DNA of 64,000 nt from Streptomyces sp. NBC_00878 (GTDB lineage: Bacteria > Actinomycetota > Actinomycetes > Streptomycetales > Streptomycetaceae), in assembly GCF_026341515.1 (NCBI RefSeq), contig NZ_JAPEOK010000001.1, positions 1,426,001-1,490,000 of the forward strand, read 5' to 3'. The translations under genes were made by a program, and so were the position numbers. Below, piece after piece: positions 8,950-18,827 of the stretch (positions are counted from its first letter, which is position 1; each line of letters starts with the position of its first letter). The notes below the pieces were generated by a model that had not been told where the DNA came from, searched no databases, and saw only the letters and a list, made by a program, of their open reading frames with translations.

Positions 8950-9911
8950 TGGCTACCGTGCCCATGGTCGAGGAACCCCCGGCGCCCGTCGCCGAAGCGC
9001 CCTTCGTCCCGCCCAAGAAGAGCGTCCTGAGCTACTGGCGGCTGTACGCCGCGATCTCCCCCTTCTATCTGCTCTTCCTCGCCTTCGGTCTGATCCCGGT
9101 CGGTTTCTCGCTGTACCTGTCGTTCCACCGCTGGGACGGTCTGGGCTCGATGGAGTTCGCCGGGCTGTCGCAGTACAAGTACCTGCTGTCGGACACCGAC
9201 TTCTGGAGTTCGATCGGCAACACGCTCATCATCTGGGCGCTGGCCACCTTCCCCATGATCTTCCTGGCGATGGTGACGGCCGTGCTGCTCAACTCGGCGG
9301 TCCGCTTCAAGAACCTCTACCGCTTCGCGTACTTCCTGCCGAACGTCACCTCCGTGGTCGCCGTCGCGATCATCTTCGGCTCGGTCTTCTCCACCAACTT
9401 CGGCCTGGTCAACGCCCTGTTGCAGGCGGTCGGTATCGATCAGGTGGCCTGGCTGAACACGCCGTGGGGCATCAAGGTCGCCATCGCGACGCTGATGACC
9501 TGGCAGTGGACCGGCTACAACGCGATCATCTTCCTCGCCGGACTCCAGACGATCCCCGGTGAGCTGTACGAGGCCGCGCGCATGGACGGGGCCGGGCCCG
9601 TGCAGACCTTCTTCCGGATCACGCTGCCGATGATGCGGCCCGTGCTGCTCTTCGTCCTCGTGGTCTCGACGGTCACCGGTCTGCAGAGCTTCTCCGAACC
9701 CCAGGTGCTGCTGCAGACCACGGCCAACGAGTCGACGTTCTCGGGCGGTCCCGACCACGCCGGCCGGACGATGGTCCTCTACTTCTTCCAGCAGACCTTC
9801 GACAACAACGACTTCGGTTACGGCGCCGCCGTGGCCTGGGGCATCTTCCTCGTCGTCGTCATCTTCTCGATCATCAACTGGCGCTTGGTGCAGCGCCGGG
9901 GCGAAGACTAG
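8949..9911 (+). CDS. Sugar ABC transporter permease (MalF type)
   Basis: Integral membrane subunit, 320 residues, about six transmembrane helices. The ATG at 8949 overlaps the lipoprotein stop (TGATG), which fixes the start; the longer open frame upstream is only a shadow of the lipoprotein gene. Seen: the cytoplasmic EAA loop YEAARMDGAGPVQTFFRITLP, which docks the ATPase, and a Pro-rich cytoplasmic N-terminus. Pairs with the next permease 12 bp downstream. Confidence 0.93.
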   Translation: MATVPMVEEPPAPVAEAPFVPPKKSVLSYWRLYAAISPFYLLFLAFGLIPVGFSLYLSFHRWDGLGSMEFAGLSQYKYLLSDTDFWSSIGNTLIIWALATFPMIFLAMVTAVLLNSAVRFKNLYRFAYFLPNVTSVVAVAIIFGSVFSTNFGLVNALLQAVGIDQVAWLNTPWGIKVAIATLMTWQWTGYNAIIFLAGLQTIPGELYEAARMDGAGPVQTFFRITLPMMRPVLLFVLVVSTVTGLQSFSEPQVLLQTTANESTFSGGPDHAGRTMVLYFFQQTFDNNDFGYGAAVAWGIFLVVVIFSIINWRLVQRRGED

Positions 9912-9923
9912 GGAGGCGCCACC

Positions 9924-10820
9924 ATGACCATCACCGATGTCAAGCCCACCGAGTCCGAGCCCAGCGGGGCCAAGCACGGCAGGAACAGGCGCATCGAGGG
10001 CGCCACACGCAGAGGCATCGCCCTGCACGTGTCCCTGATCCTCGGCGTGCTGCTCTCCGCGTTCCCGTTCTACTGGGCCGTGATCATGTCGACGCACACG
10101 TCGACCGAGATCTTCTCCTACCCGCCGAAGCTGCTGCCCGGCTCGCACTTCGGCGACAACGTCAGCAAGCTCTTCGACAGCATCGACTTCTTCGGGTCGA
10201 TGTTCAACTCGCTGCTCGTCGCCACCACGGTGACGGTCCTCGTGCTCTTCTTCGACTCGCTGGCCGCCTTCGTCTTCGCGAAGTTCCGCTTCCCGGGCCG
10301 CCGGGTGCTGTTCGCCATGATGATGATGATCTTCATGGTGCCGGCCCAGCTGCAGGCCATCCCGCAGTTCGTGATCATGGCGAAGCTCGGCTGGATCGGC
10401 TCCATGACCTCGCTGGTCGTGCCGGCGGCCGCGAACGCGTTCGGCATCTTCTGGATGCGCCAGTACATGAAGAGCGCCATACACGATTCGCTGCTCGACG
10501 CCTCCAAGCTCGACGGGGCGAGCTTCATGCGCCAGTACTGGCACGTGGCCGTGCCGTTGGTGCGGCCCGGTCTCGCCTTCCTCGGCATCTTCACGTTCAT
10601 GAGCCAGTGGAACGACTACGCCTGGCCGTTGATCGCCCTCACCAACCCGGACAACGTGACCCTCCAGGTCGCGCTCTCCCAGCTCAACGGTGTCCACGGC
10701 ACCACGGACTACGGGATGGTCATGACGGGTGCGGTGCTGGCCCTCATCCCGCTGCTGATCGTCTTCGCGATCGGCGCCAAGCAGATCATCGCGGACCTCG
10801 GCAAGGGAGCCATTCGCTGA
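9924..10820 (+). CDS. Sugar ABC transporter permease (MalG type)
   Basis: Second membrane subunit, 298 residues, six predicted helices. Seen: GGAGG a few bases before ATG 9924, the EAA-loop segment LDASKLDGASFMRQYWHVAVP, and the conserved MalG-type C-terminus ending in a cytoplasmic basic tail. The stop overlaps the GH2 start by one base, so translation is probably coupled. Confidence 0.93.
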   Translation: MTITDVKPTESEPSGAKHGRNRRIEGATRRGIALHVSLILGVLLSAFPFYWAVIMSTHTSTEIFSYPPKLLPGSHFGDNVSKLFDSIDFFGSMFNSLLVATTVTVLVLFFDSLAAFVFAKFRFPGRRVLFAMMMMIFMVPAQLQAIPQFVIMAKLGWIGSMTSLVVPAAANAFGIFWMRQYMKSAIHDSLLDASKLDGASFMRQYWHVAVPLVRPGLAFLGIFTFMSQWNDYAWPLIALTNPDNVTLQVALSQLNGVHGTTDYGMVMTGAVLALIPLLIVFAIGAKQIIADLGKGAIR

Positions 10821-13735
10821 TGCGACGCGATCACCTGATCGCCCTGCGCCCCTGGGAGGCACCGGAGGTGACCTCCTGGGGGCGGCTGCCCATGAACGCC
10901 GTGGACCGGCGCTCCGGCGCGCTGTCCCTGGACGGCTCCTGGCACTTCCAGTGGCTGTGCTCGCCCATGGGCTGCTCGGGCGAGTGGACCCGGATCGAGG
11001 TGCCGGGCACCTGGACCACACAGAGCGGCGACGATCTGCCGCAGTACACCAACTTCCGTATGCCGTGGGGGGAGTTCCCGCCCGCGTCGCCCGCCACCAA
11101 CCCGACCGGCATATACGAGCGTTCCGTCGACATCCCCGCCGAGTGGGCGGGCCGCCGGATCGTGCTCCAGGTCGGCGCGGCCGAGAGCGTGCTCCTCGTC
11201 CATGTGAACGGCAAGCCGGTCGGCATCTCCAAGGACTCCCACCTCGCCGCCGAGTTCGACCTCTCCGACGTCGTACGCCCCGGGGACCCCGCCACCGTGC
11301 GGCTGACCGTCGTCAAGTGGTCCGACGCCTCGCACATCGAGGACCAGGACCAGTGGTGGCACGCCGGCGTCACCCGCTCGGTGCTGCTGTACGCGACCGA
11401 TCCGCTGCGGCTTTCGGACGTGACCGTGCGGGCGCGGCGGGACGGGCGGCTCCGGGTCGACTGCCAGGTGCGCGACGCGTCGGGACCGCTGCCGCAGGGG
11501 TGGTACGTCACCGGCGAACTGGACGGCCAACTCCTCGCCCAGGACGCCGAGTTCGACCGTTTCAACGCCGAGGACATGCGGGTGTCCGACTTCCTCGGCG
11601 AGGTCCGGCTGCGGGTCACCGTGGAGAACGTACGGCCGTGGACCGCCGAGACACCGGCGCTGTACGACCTGACCGTGCGCCTGCACCGGGCCGACGGCTC
11701 GGTCGCCGACACCTCGCACCACCGGGTCGGGTTCCGGGACGTCGAGATCCGCGGCCGGGACCTGCTCGTCAACGGCGAGCGCGTCTACATCCGGGGCGTC
11801 AACCGGCACGACTTCCACCCGCTGACCGGGCGCACGGTCACGGCGGACGACATGCGCGCGGACCTGGTCGTGCTCAAGCGCTTCGGCTTCAACGCGATCC
11901 GTACCGCCCACTACCCGAACGACCCGACGCTGTACGACCTCGCCGACGAGCTGGGCTTCTACGTCGTGGACGAGGCGAACATCGAGGCGCACGACCACGC
12001 CCACGAGATCGCCGACGACCCCCGCTATCTGGCCGCCTTCGTGGACCGGGTCTCACGCATGGTGCTGCGCGACAAGAACCATCCTTCGGTCATCATCTGG
12101 TCGCTGGGCAACGAGTCCGACTACGGCGCCAACCACGACGCGGCGGCGGGCTGGGTCCGGCGCCACGATCCGACCCGGCCGATCCAGTACGAGGGTGCGG
12201 CCAAGCTCGACTGGGCCGACCTCACGGTCGCCTCCGACATCGCCTGCCCGATGTACGCGCCGATCGAGGACTGTGTCGCGCACGCCCGGTCCGGGAAGCA
12301 GACCAAGCCGCTCATCCAGTGCGAGTACTCGCACGCGATGGGCAACAGCAACGGCACGCTCGCCGACACCTGGGCGGCCATCGAGTCCACCCCAGGTCTT
12401 CAGGGCGGCTTCATCTGGGAGTTCTGGGACCACGGCATTCTCCAGCGTGTGAACGACGGAAGACCTGCCGGGCGTGGGGGCGCCGGCTTGTACGAGCGCG
12501 GTGTCGCCGGTCCCGGCCTCCGCTGGGCCTACGGCGGCGACTTCGGCGAGACGATCCACGACGGGGCGTTCATCGCCGACGGCGTGGTGTTCCCGGACCG
12601 CACGCCCAAGCCCGTCATGTTCGAGCACCGGGAGATCGCGTCGCCGGTCCGCCTGACCTACGACGAGGGCGTGCTTCTGGTCCACAACCGTCAGCACTTC
12701 CGGGGCCTTCAATGGCTGGCCGCCGAGTGGCGCCTCGTGCGTGCCGACGGCACCACGCTGGTGGCACCCGCCGAGCTGCCCGCCGTACCGCCGGGCGAGT
12801 CGGCGGCGATGCCGCTGCCGTTCCCCGTTCCGGAGGGCGAGTCCTGGCTGACGCTGCGGGTCACGACGGCGGACGACGAGGCCTGGGCGCCGCTCGGCAC
12901 CGAAGTGTGTGTGCCGCAGGTGCGGCTGGGCTCGGCCGTCGCCGACCCGACTCCGGAGCCCGTGTCCGGTCCGGCCGTCACCCTGGACGCGGACGCGCTG
13001 CTGGTCCATCCGCTGCTGGCCGCCGCACCCGTGCTCTGCCTGTGGCGGGCGCCCACCGACAACGACGAACTGGGCGGCATGGCGGCCCGCTGGCGCGACC
13101 AGGGCCTCGACGAGCTCGAACGCAAGGTCGTGGACGTCCGCGACGAGGGCTCCCGGATCGTCGTGGCCGCCGAGTACGCGACCGGGGCCGGGCCCGTCCG
13201 CCACGAGCAGGTGTTCACTCCGGTCGCCGGTGGCCTCCGGGTCGAGGAGTCGGCCGAACTGCCGGACGGCCTCGACGACGTGGCCCGCGTCGGTACGGTC
13301 TTCGAGACGGTCCCCGGGCTCGATGTCCTGGACTGGTACGGGCAGGGCCCCTGGGAGTCCTACCCGGACCGGAGCACGGGCGCGCCCATGGGACACCACT
13401 CCCTCCCGGTGGACGAGCTGTTCACCCCTTATCTGCGGCCGCAGGAGAGCGGCGGCCGGCACGGTGTGCGCCGGTTCACGCTGTCGGCGCCGGACGCCAC
13501 GGGGCTGACCGTGGAGCTCGGGGCGCCGGGGCAGGTCTCCGTCAACCGCTACCGGGCCGAGGACCTGGCCGCCGCCACGCACCACGACGAGCTGGTGCCA
13601 CGGCCCGGCTGTGTCGTACACCTCGACGCCGCGCACCGGGGTCTGGGCACGGCGTCGTGCGGTCCCGACACCTCGGCCGACTATCTCGTCGCGTCGGGCA
13701 CCCACCGCTGGGCGTGGACTCTGCGCGTGCTCTGA
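10820..13735 (+). CDS. Beta-galactosidase, glycoside hydrolase family 2 (LacZ type)
   Basis: Retaining beta-galactosidase-like enzyme, 971 residues, probably cytoplasmic. Domains in order: sugar-binding jelly roll (~30-200), Ig-like domain, TIM barrel, and C-terminal Bgal small-chain domain. Seen: GVNRHDFHPLTGRTV, the acid/base glutamate in IIWSLGNESDYG (Glu432), and the nucleophile in QCEYSHAMGNSNG (Glu502). ATG 10820 overlaps the permease stop. It is the intracellular enzyme that would hydrolyse what the adjacent ABC importer brings in; the substrate could be a beta-galactoside or another GH2 substrate. Confidence 0.93.
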   Translation: MRRDHLIALRPWEAPEVTSWGRLPMNAVDRRSGALSLDGSWHFQWLCSPMGCSGEWTRIEVPGTWTTQSGDDLPQYTNFRMPWGEFPPASPATNPTGIYERSVDIPAEWAGRRIVLQVGAAESVLLVHVNGKPVGISKDSHLAAEFDLSDVVRPGDPATVRLTVVKWSDASHIEDQDQWWHAGVTRSVLLYATDPLRLSDVTVRARRDGRLRVDCQVRDASGPLPQGWYVTGELDGQLLAQDAEFDRFNAEDMRVSDFLGEVRLRVTVENVRPWTAETPALYDLTVRLHRADGSVADTSHHRVGFRDVEIRGRDLLVNGERVYIRGVNRHDFHPLTGRTVTADDMRADLVVLKRFGFNAIRTAHYPNDPTLYDLADELGFYVVDEANIEAHDHAHEIADDPRYLAAFVDRVSRMVLRDKNHPSVIIWSLGNESDYGANHDAAAGWVRRHDPTRPIQYEGAAKLDWADLTVASDIACPMYAPIEDCVAHARSGKQTKPLIQCEYSHAMGNSNGTLADTWAAIESTPGLQGGFIWEFWDHGILQRVNDGRPAGRGGAGLYERGVAGPGLRWAYGGDFGETIHDGAFIADGVVFPDRTPKPVMFEHREIASPVRLTYDEGVLLVHNRQHFRGLQWLAAEWRLVRADGTTLVAPAELPAVPPGESAAMPLPFPVPEGESWLTLRVTTADDEAWAPLGTEVCVPQVRLGSAVADPTPEPVSGPAVTLDADALLVHPLLAAAPVLCLWRAPTDNDELGGMAARWRDQGLDELERKVVDVRDEGSRIVVAAEYATGAGPVRHEQVFTPVAGGLRVEESAELPDGLDDVARVGTVFETVPGLDVLDWYGQGPWESYPDRSTGAPMGHHSLPVDELFTPYLRPQESGGRHGVRRFTLSAPDATGLTVELGAPGQVSVNRYRAEDLAAATHHDELVPRPGCVVHLDAAHRGLGTASCGPDTSADYLVASGTHRWAWTLRVL

Positions 13736-13840
13736 TCCCGGCTGCCGCCCCCTCCTGGCCGCCTCCTCCTCTCCCGGTCGCCACCCCCTCCCGAGTCACC
13801 ACCCCCCTCTCCCGAGCAGTCCCCTTCTCACGGAGCAGAC

Positions 13841-15691
13841 GTGTGCACTTCGCATGAGCACGACCCGGCCGAGGCCTGCCCGCAAGCCGGCGCCGGACGG
13901 CGGAACTTCCTGCGGGCGACCGCGCTGATCGGCGCGGCAACGGCGGCGGTCTCGCTGCCGACGGCCACCGCACAGGCGGCCCCCACTTCGGCGACCCGCT
14001 GGAGACCCGACCCCGACAGCCGCCGCTTCACGCTCGCCGTGATGCCCGACACCCAGTACCTCTTCGACGGGCCGAGCATCGACAAGGCGCCCGTCGAGGC
14101 GTCGCTGCGCTATCTGCTGGAGCACGGGCGGGACGAGAACATCGTGTTCCTGTCCCACCTGGGCGACCTCACGCAGAACGGCGCGAAGGAGGAGTGCGCG
14201 GCGATCGGCGACGCCTTCCGGCTACTCGACCGGCGGGGCGTCGGCTACAGCGTCCTGGCGGGCAACCACGACGTGAAGTCGTCGACCGACGACCAGCGCG
14301 GCTCGACGCCGTATCTGGACGCCTTCGGCCCGGACCGCTTCAAGGGCAAGTCCACGTACGGGGGCGCCTCACCGGACGGCTACAACACCTTCCACCTCTT
14401 CCGGGCCGCCGGGCGGGAGTGGATGGTGCTCGCGTTGGACTGGCGACTGTCCGCGAAGGGCTTCGCGTGGGCCAAGGACATCATCGCCGAGCACCCGAAG
14501 ACGCCGGTGATCCTGACGACGCACGAGCTGGTCGACGAGGACGACTCGCTCTCCTCGTACGGCCGGCAGCTGTGGGACCGGTTGATCGAGGACCACGATC
14601 AGATCTTCCTCACCCTCAACGGGCACTACTGGCCCGCGGCGCGCGCAACCCGCAAGAACGCGGCGGGACATGACGTCCATCTGCACCTGACGAACTATCA
14701 GAACCGTTACTTCGGCGGCGCTGCGATGATCCGCCTCTACCGCTTCGACCTCGACCGGAACACCGTGGACGTGGAGACGGTGTCCCCGTGGATCCTCGGC
14801 CGGGCCGCGAAGGGGCTCAACGAGCTGGAGCGCCAGGAGAGCGAACTCAGCGGTGACACCGACCGGTTCTCGGTCGAGATCGACTTCGAGGAGCGCTTCT
14901 CCGGCTTCGCCCCGGTGGCCGAGCGCCCGGCGCGTCCCGCGCCGAAGATGCTGATACCGGGCACGGTCGCGTACTGGCGCTTCGACGGGAAGGCCGACGG
15001 AGCCGCCGTGACCGGCACGGTCCGCGATGTGTCCGGGCGCGGCAACGACCTCTCCGTGGTCACGGTCGCGGGCGGCACACTCACCTGGTCGTCGGACCAC
15101 CACCCCGACCAGCCGGGCCACGGCAGCCTGGACTTCCACGGCGGCAAGCCTCCACTCAAGGGCGCCTATCTGCGGACCGTCGACGACGCGCCGCTCAACT
15201 CGGCCACCTTCAAGGCGGGTTACACCATCGAGGCCTTCTACCGGCTGCCCGCCGACTGGGACCCCTCGCGCGACGCGTGGGCCGGACTGCTCGGCCGCAC
15301 CGGTACGGGCGGCGCCGCGGGGAAGTCCGCCGACGACCCGGACGAGCCCATCGCCACGCTGTCGCTGTCGAACGACCGCGAGCCCCAGTGGGCCATGCGC
15401 CCCCTCAACCAGCAGGGAATCGCGACCAACTGGGGCCAGGAGACACCGCTGGAGACGTGGTGGCACCTCGCCGTCGTCAACGACGGACGGCACACCACCC
15501 TGTACGTCCAGGGCTGCCCGGTGGTGCGCAACCCGAAGGCGTCGTCCGTGGGGATCACCTCGGTCGGCCTGCCCTGGCTCCTCGGCGGCTACGAGTACGC
15601 CGGGAAGATCGACCAGATCCTGCACGGGCGGCTCGGTGACGTACGGATCGTCGAACGCGCCCTGCCCGTCACGTCGTTCATGAACCACTGA
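13841..15691 (+). CDS. Tat-secreted calcineurin-like phosphoesterase with LamG-like tail
   Basis: Secreted metallophosphoesterase, 616 residues. Seen: Tat leader GRRNFLRATALIGAA (~19-33). Metal-binding blocks are MPDTQY (Asp70), SHLGDLTQNG (~106-115), LAGNHD (~138-143), TTHE (~226) and LNGHYW (~258-263), the order of the calcineurin superfamily. Residues ~370-610 look like a concanavalin/LamG carbohydrate-binding domain. GTG 13841 has GGAG upstream. It follows the GH2 gene by 105 bp and precedes another secreted hydrolase by 29 bp. This suggests extracellular removal of phosphate from a glycan or other polymer (inference). Confidence 0.88.
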   Translation: MCTSHEHDPAEACPQAGAGRRNFLRATALIGAATAAVSLPTATAQAAPTSATRWRPDPDSRRFTLAVMPDTQYLFDGPSIDKAPVEASLRYLLEHGRDENIVFLSHLGDLTQNGAKEECAAIGDAFRLLDRRGVGYSVLAGNHDVKSSTDDQRGSTPYLDAFGPDRFKGKSTYGGASPDGYNTFHLFRAAGREWMVLALDWRLSAKGFAWAKDIIAEHPKTPVILTTHELVDEDDSLSSYGRQLWDRLIEDHDQIFLTLNGHYWPAARATRKNAAGHDVHLHLTNYQNRYFGGAAMIRLYRFDLDRNTVDVETVSPWILGRAAKGLNELERQESELSGDTDRFSVEIDFEERFSGFAPVAERPARPAPKMLIPGTVAYWRFDGKADGAAVTGTVRDVSGRGNDLSVVTVAGGTLTWSSDHHPDQPGHGSLDFHGGKPPLKGAYLRTVDDAPLNSATFKAGYTIEAFYRLPADWDPSRDAWAGLLGRTGTGGAAGKSADDPDEPIATLSLSNDREPQWAMRPLNQQGIATNWGQETPLETWWHLAVVNDGRHTTLYVQGCPVVRNPKASSVGITSVGLPWLLGGYEYAGKIDQILHGRLGDVRIVERALPVTSFMNH

Positions 15692-15720
15692 TCCATCGAG
15701 CTCCGAGGGACTCCCCAACC

Positions 15721-17391
15721 ATGACCGAGCAGCAGCTGCCCGCCTGGGCCGATCCGTCCGTCTCCGCCGCCGACCTCGACCCGCAGGGCGTCTCCAGACG
15801 CCAACTCCTGCGCCGGGCGGGCCTGTTCGGCGCCGCCTTCGCGGCCGGGTCACTGGCGACGCCCGCCGCCGCGAGCACCCAGGGCTTCGGCGGCAACGAC
15901 CCGCGCCTCGCCTACCTCGTCGGCGACCACCACGTCCACTCCGTCTACAGCCACGACGCGAAGTACACGTTCTCCCAACTCGCGCAGGCGAGCGCCAAGT
16001 ACGGCCTCGACTGGATGGTGTTCAACGAGCACTCCAACTTCGGGCACGCCCAGTACGGGGCGAAGCTGGAACACGAGGAGATCCTCAAGGCCCGTGCTGC
16101 CAACCCACGTCAGCTGATCTTCCAGGGCCTGGAGTGGTACATCCCGGGCGCCGAGCACTGCACGATCTTCGCGGCGCCCGGCCGCCACGAGGTGGACCTG
16201 CTCACGAAGTTCGAGCTGGCCTACGACGGCAAGCTGCTCGGCTACACGGCGGGCGGCCCCACCCACCCCGACACCCCCCGCAACGAGGCGCACGCCGTCA
16301 AGGCCATCAAGTGGCTGGCCGCACAACGCCGTTCGGGGTACGTGGACGACGTGCTGGTCTTCGCCAACCACCCGATGCGCCTGGGCATCGACTCCCCGCA
16401 CGAGATGCGGAACTGGCGGGACGCGGCCCCGGAAATCATGATCGGCATGGAGGGCGCGCCCGGTGCTCAGGGCGGTGCCATCCCCGGCTGGCGCGGTCCG
16501 ACGTCGATACGCGGCGAGTACGAGAACAAGCCCTCGGCGGACTCCTGGCCCGGCTATCCGACGGACGCGTATGTCACCTACGGCGGCTTCGACTGGATGA
16601 CGGCGACCGTCGGCGGTATGTGGGACGCCATGCTCTCCGAGGGCAAGCTGTTCACCATCACCACCAACTCCGATGTGCACCGGGTGGTGTTCGACACCTG
16701 GAAGAACGGCGACTGGCTGCCGGGGCAGAACTTCGACAACACGGGCCGGCTGCCCGACCCGGTGAACACCACCGAACCGCAGCCGGGCGGCGACTTCTGG
16801 CCCGGCCAGTTCAGCCGCACGCACGTCGGCGTGACCCGCCACGGCTACCGCGCGGTGATGTCGGGCCTGCGCGCGGGCCGGGTCTGGCTCGACCACGGCC
16901 ATCTGCTCGACGGTCTCGACGTACGGCTGAAGCGGGACTGCGACCACGGCCGGGGCGTCACGCTCGGCGGGCGGCTGCGCGTCCGCAAGGGCGAGAAGCT
17001 CACCCTGAACGTGACCGTGACGACGACCTCGCGGCCCAACCCGCACGGCATCCTGCCCGAGCTCGCCCATGTGGACGTGATCCGCGGCGCGGTGCGCGGT
17101 CCGGCGGCCGACCGGGACACCTGGCGGGCGCCCGACGCGAAGGTTGTGCACACGGCGGACGTGTCCGGCCGCGAGGGGACGTACACCCTGCGCATCCCGC
17201 TGACCGCGGGGGACGAGTCCTTCTACGTGCGGCTGCGCGGCAGCGACGGCAACCGGCACGGCGCCGGGTACCTGGGCGCCTCGGTCGACCCGCACGGGCC
17301 GATCCCGCACGAGCCCGGCAACGGTGACCCGTGGGCCGACACGTGGTTCTACTCGAACCCCGTCTTCGTGGAGGTGGCCGGACACCGCTGA
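15721..17391 (+). CDS. Tat-secreted PHP-domain (CehA/McbA-like) metallohydrolase
   Basis: 556 residues. Seen: a twin-arginine leader SRRQLLRRAGLFGAAFAAG near residues 25-43, then the PHP signature GDHHVHSVYSHD at 69-80 and FNEHSNF, with further His/Asp metal ligands (AEHCTIF, FANHPM, TNSDVHR). PHP proteins cleave phosphoesters. The C-terminal ~150 residues look like a beta-rich domain. Follows the phosphatase by 29 bp, probably the same transcript. The substrate is unknown; coupling with the phosphatase suggests stepwise extracellular phosphoester hydrolysis. Confidence 0.82.
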   Translation: MTEQQLPAWADPSVSAADLDPQGVSRRQLLRRAGLFGAAFAAGSLATPAAASTQGFGGNDPRLAYLVGDHHVHSVYSHDAKYTFSQLAQASAKYGLDWMVFNEHSNFGHAQYGAKLEHEEILKARAANPRQLIFQGLEWYIPGAEHCTIFAAPGRHEVDLLTKFELAYDGKLLGYTAGGPTHPDTPRNEAHAVKAIKWLAAQRRSGYVDDVLVFANHPMRLGIDSPHEMRNWRDAAPEIMIGMEGAPGAQGGAIPGWRGPTSIRGEYENKPSADSWPGYPTDAYVTYGGFDWMTATVGGMWDAMLSEGKLFTITTNSDVHRVVFDTWKNGDWLPGQNFDNTGRLPDPVNTTEPQPGGDFWPGQFSRTHVGVTRHGYRAVMSGLRAGRVWLDHGHLLDGLDVRLKRDCDHGRGVTLGGRLRVRKGEKLTLNVTVTTTSRPNPHGILPELAHVDVIRGAVRGPAADRDTWRAPDAKVVHTADVSGREGTYTLRIPLTAGDESFYVRLRGSDGNRHGAGYLGASVDPHGPIPHEPGNGDPWADTWFYSNPVFVEVAGHR

Positions 17392-17464
17392 GAGCGGTAA
17401 CGAGAGCGTCCCGTGAGCCAGTACAGCCTGGTCACCGGCTGATCGACGGGCGTACCGTGGACCG

Positions 17465-18289
17465 GTGACCACTGACGAGGCCCTGCGGCCCCAGTCCCTC
17501 ATGCTGTCGTTCCTGGGCGACCAGGTGCTCGGCCGTGACGTCTGCGTGTACTCGGGGAGCGTCATCGACGTCTTCGGGCGCGCGGGCGTCGGCGAGCACG
17601 CGACCCGCTCGACGCTGACGCGCATGGTGGGCCGCGATCTGCTGAGGCGGCAGCGCGAGGGGCGCCGCATGTACTTCGGGCTCACCGAGCGCTCAGAGGC
17701 CGTGCTGCGGGACGGCGAACAGCGGATCTGGGAGTCGGGGGCCGTCAACCGGCAGTGGGACGGCTCCTGGACGCTGCTCGGCTTCTCGCTGCCGGAGTCC
17801 TGGCAGCGTCAACGCCACGATCTGCGCGCGCAGTTGACCTGGAACGGCTTCGGTCCGCTGTTCGGCGGGCTGTGGATCGCGCCGGGCGGGGCCGATGTCT
17901 CCGCGATCGTCGCCGAGCTCGGCCTGACCGCCCATGTGAAGATCTTCCGGGCCCACGCGGACTCGGGCATGGACATCGGCGCGATGATCGAGGAGACCTG
18001 GGCGCTGGGCGAACTGGCCACGCGCTACAAGGCGTTCCTACGGCGCTGGGAGCGCTGGGAGACGGCGGAGCCCGAGGCCGACGAGGCGCTCGGGCTGCGG
18101 CTGCGCCTGTCGACGGAGTGGCTGCAGATCATCCGGGGGGATCCGCGCCTGCCCGTCAAGCATCTGCCGGACGACTGGCCGGCCGAGCAGGCCGAGAAGA
18201 CGTTTCACGCGGTGTACGCCCATCTGACCCCGCTGGCACGGGAGTCGGCGGAACGGCTTCTCGACCTGGTGCCGGTTCGCGCCGCATAG
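17465..18289 (+). CDS. PaaX family transcriptional regulator
   Basis: 274 residues. Seen: an N-terminal winged helix (ATRSTLTRMVGRDLLRRQREGRRMYF split over ~48-75) and the PaaX central and C-terminal regions (WTLLGFSLPE, LWIAPGG, a Trp-rich helix FLRRWERWE). PaaX-type repressors respond to aryl- or acyl-CoA thioesters, which fits the convergent acyl-CoA ligase/hydratase cluster. GTG start; no strong alternative. A REP-like repeat starts right at its stop codon. Confidence 0.9.
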   Translation: MTTDEALRPQSLMLSFLGDQVLGRDVCVYSGSVIDVFGRAGVGEHATRSTLTRMVGRDLLRRQREGRRMYFGLTERSEAVLRDGEQRIWESGAVNRQWDGSWTLLGFSLPESWQRQRHDLRAQLTWNGFGPLFGGLWIAPGGADVSAIVAELGLTAHVKIFRAHADSGMDIGAMIEETWALGELATRYKAFLRRWERWETAEPEADEALGLRLRLSTEWLQIIRGDPRLPVKHLPDDWPAEQAEKTFHAVYAHLTPLARESAERLLDLVPVRAA

Positions 18290-18311
18290 GGGCGCGGGGA
18301 ACTGCGCGACC
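18289..18311 (+). repeat. Streptomyces-type intergenic repeat (GCGCGGGGAACTGCGCG)
   Basis: Contains GCGCGGGGAACTGCGCG directly abutting the PaaX stop. Further copies are at 25925-25998 (both orientations, as a hairpin) and 50631-50650. Such 3'-flanking elements are common in Streptomyces. Confidence 0.75.
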
Positions 18312-18356
18312 AGCCACGACGAACCCGCAGACGAAATGGCGCTCACAGCGGAGCGC

Positions 18357-18812
18357 TCACGCGTAGAAGCGGGACAGGCTCTGGAGCACGGCCGCGGGCT
18401 TGGGCGCGCCCTCGATCTCGATCGTGCCGTCGACCGTGATCTGCACACCGCCCGCCACGTCCTCGACGTCCGTCAGCTTCGCGACCAGGCGGATGCGGGA
18501 GCCGACCTTCACCGGTGAGGGGAAACGCACCTTGTTGAGGCCGTAGTTGACCTTCGTGGTGACGCCCTGGACGTCCAGCAGCTCGGTGAAGAGCGGGATG
18601 AAGAGGGAGAGCGTGAGATAGCCGTGCGCGATGGGCGCGCCGAACGGACCCTCCTTGGCCTTCTCCTCGTCGACGTGGATCCACTGGTGGTCGCCGGTGG
18701 CGTCGGCGAACGTGTTGACGCGCTCCTGGGTGACCTCGATCCACTCGCTGGCGCCGAGGTCGCTGCCGGCGAGCTTCTTGAGTTCGTCGATGCCGTTCGC
18801 GGTGATGCTCAT
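18357..18812 (-). CDS. MaoC-like enoyl-CoA hydratase
   Basis: 151 residues, single hot-dog domain. Seen: the hydratase signature [14 protein letters not shown] (~35-48; Asp and His catalytic) and [11 protein letters not shown], as in R-specific enoyl-CoA hydratases and actinobacterial MaoC proteins. Cytoplasmic. It starts 15 bp after the ligase stop on the same strand, so it is co-transcribed with FadD, amidohydrolase and SDR. Likely hydrates a CoA thioester intermediate of that pathway; the actual substrate is not evident. Confidence 0.9.
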   Translation of the reverse strand: MSITANGIDELKKLAGSDLGASEWIEVTQERVNTFADATGDHQWIHVDEEKAKEGPFGAPIAHGYLTLSLFIPLFTELLDVQGVTTKVNYGLNKVRFPSPVKVGSRIRLVAKLTDVEDVAGGVQITVDGTIEIEGAPKPAAVLQSLSRFYA

Positions 18813-18827
18813 GTGTCGTTCCTTCGA

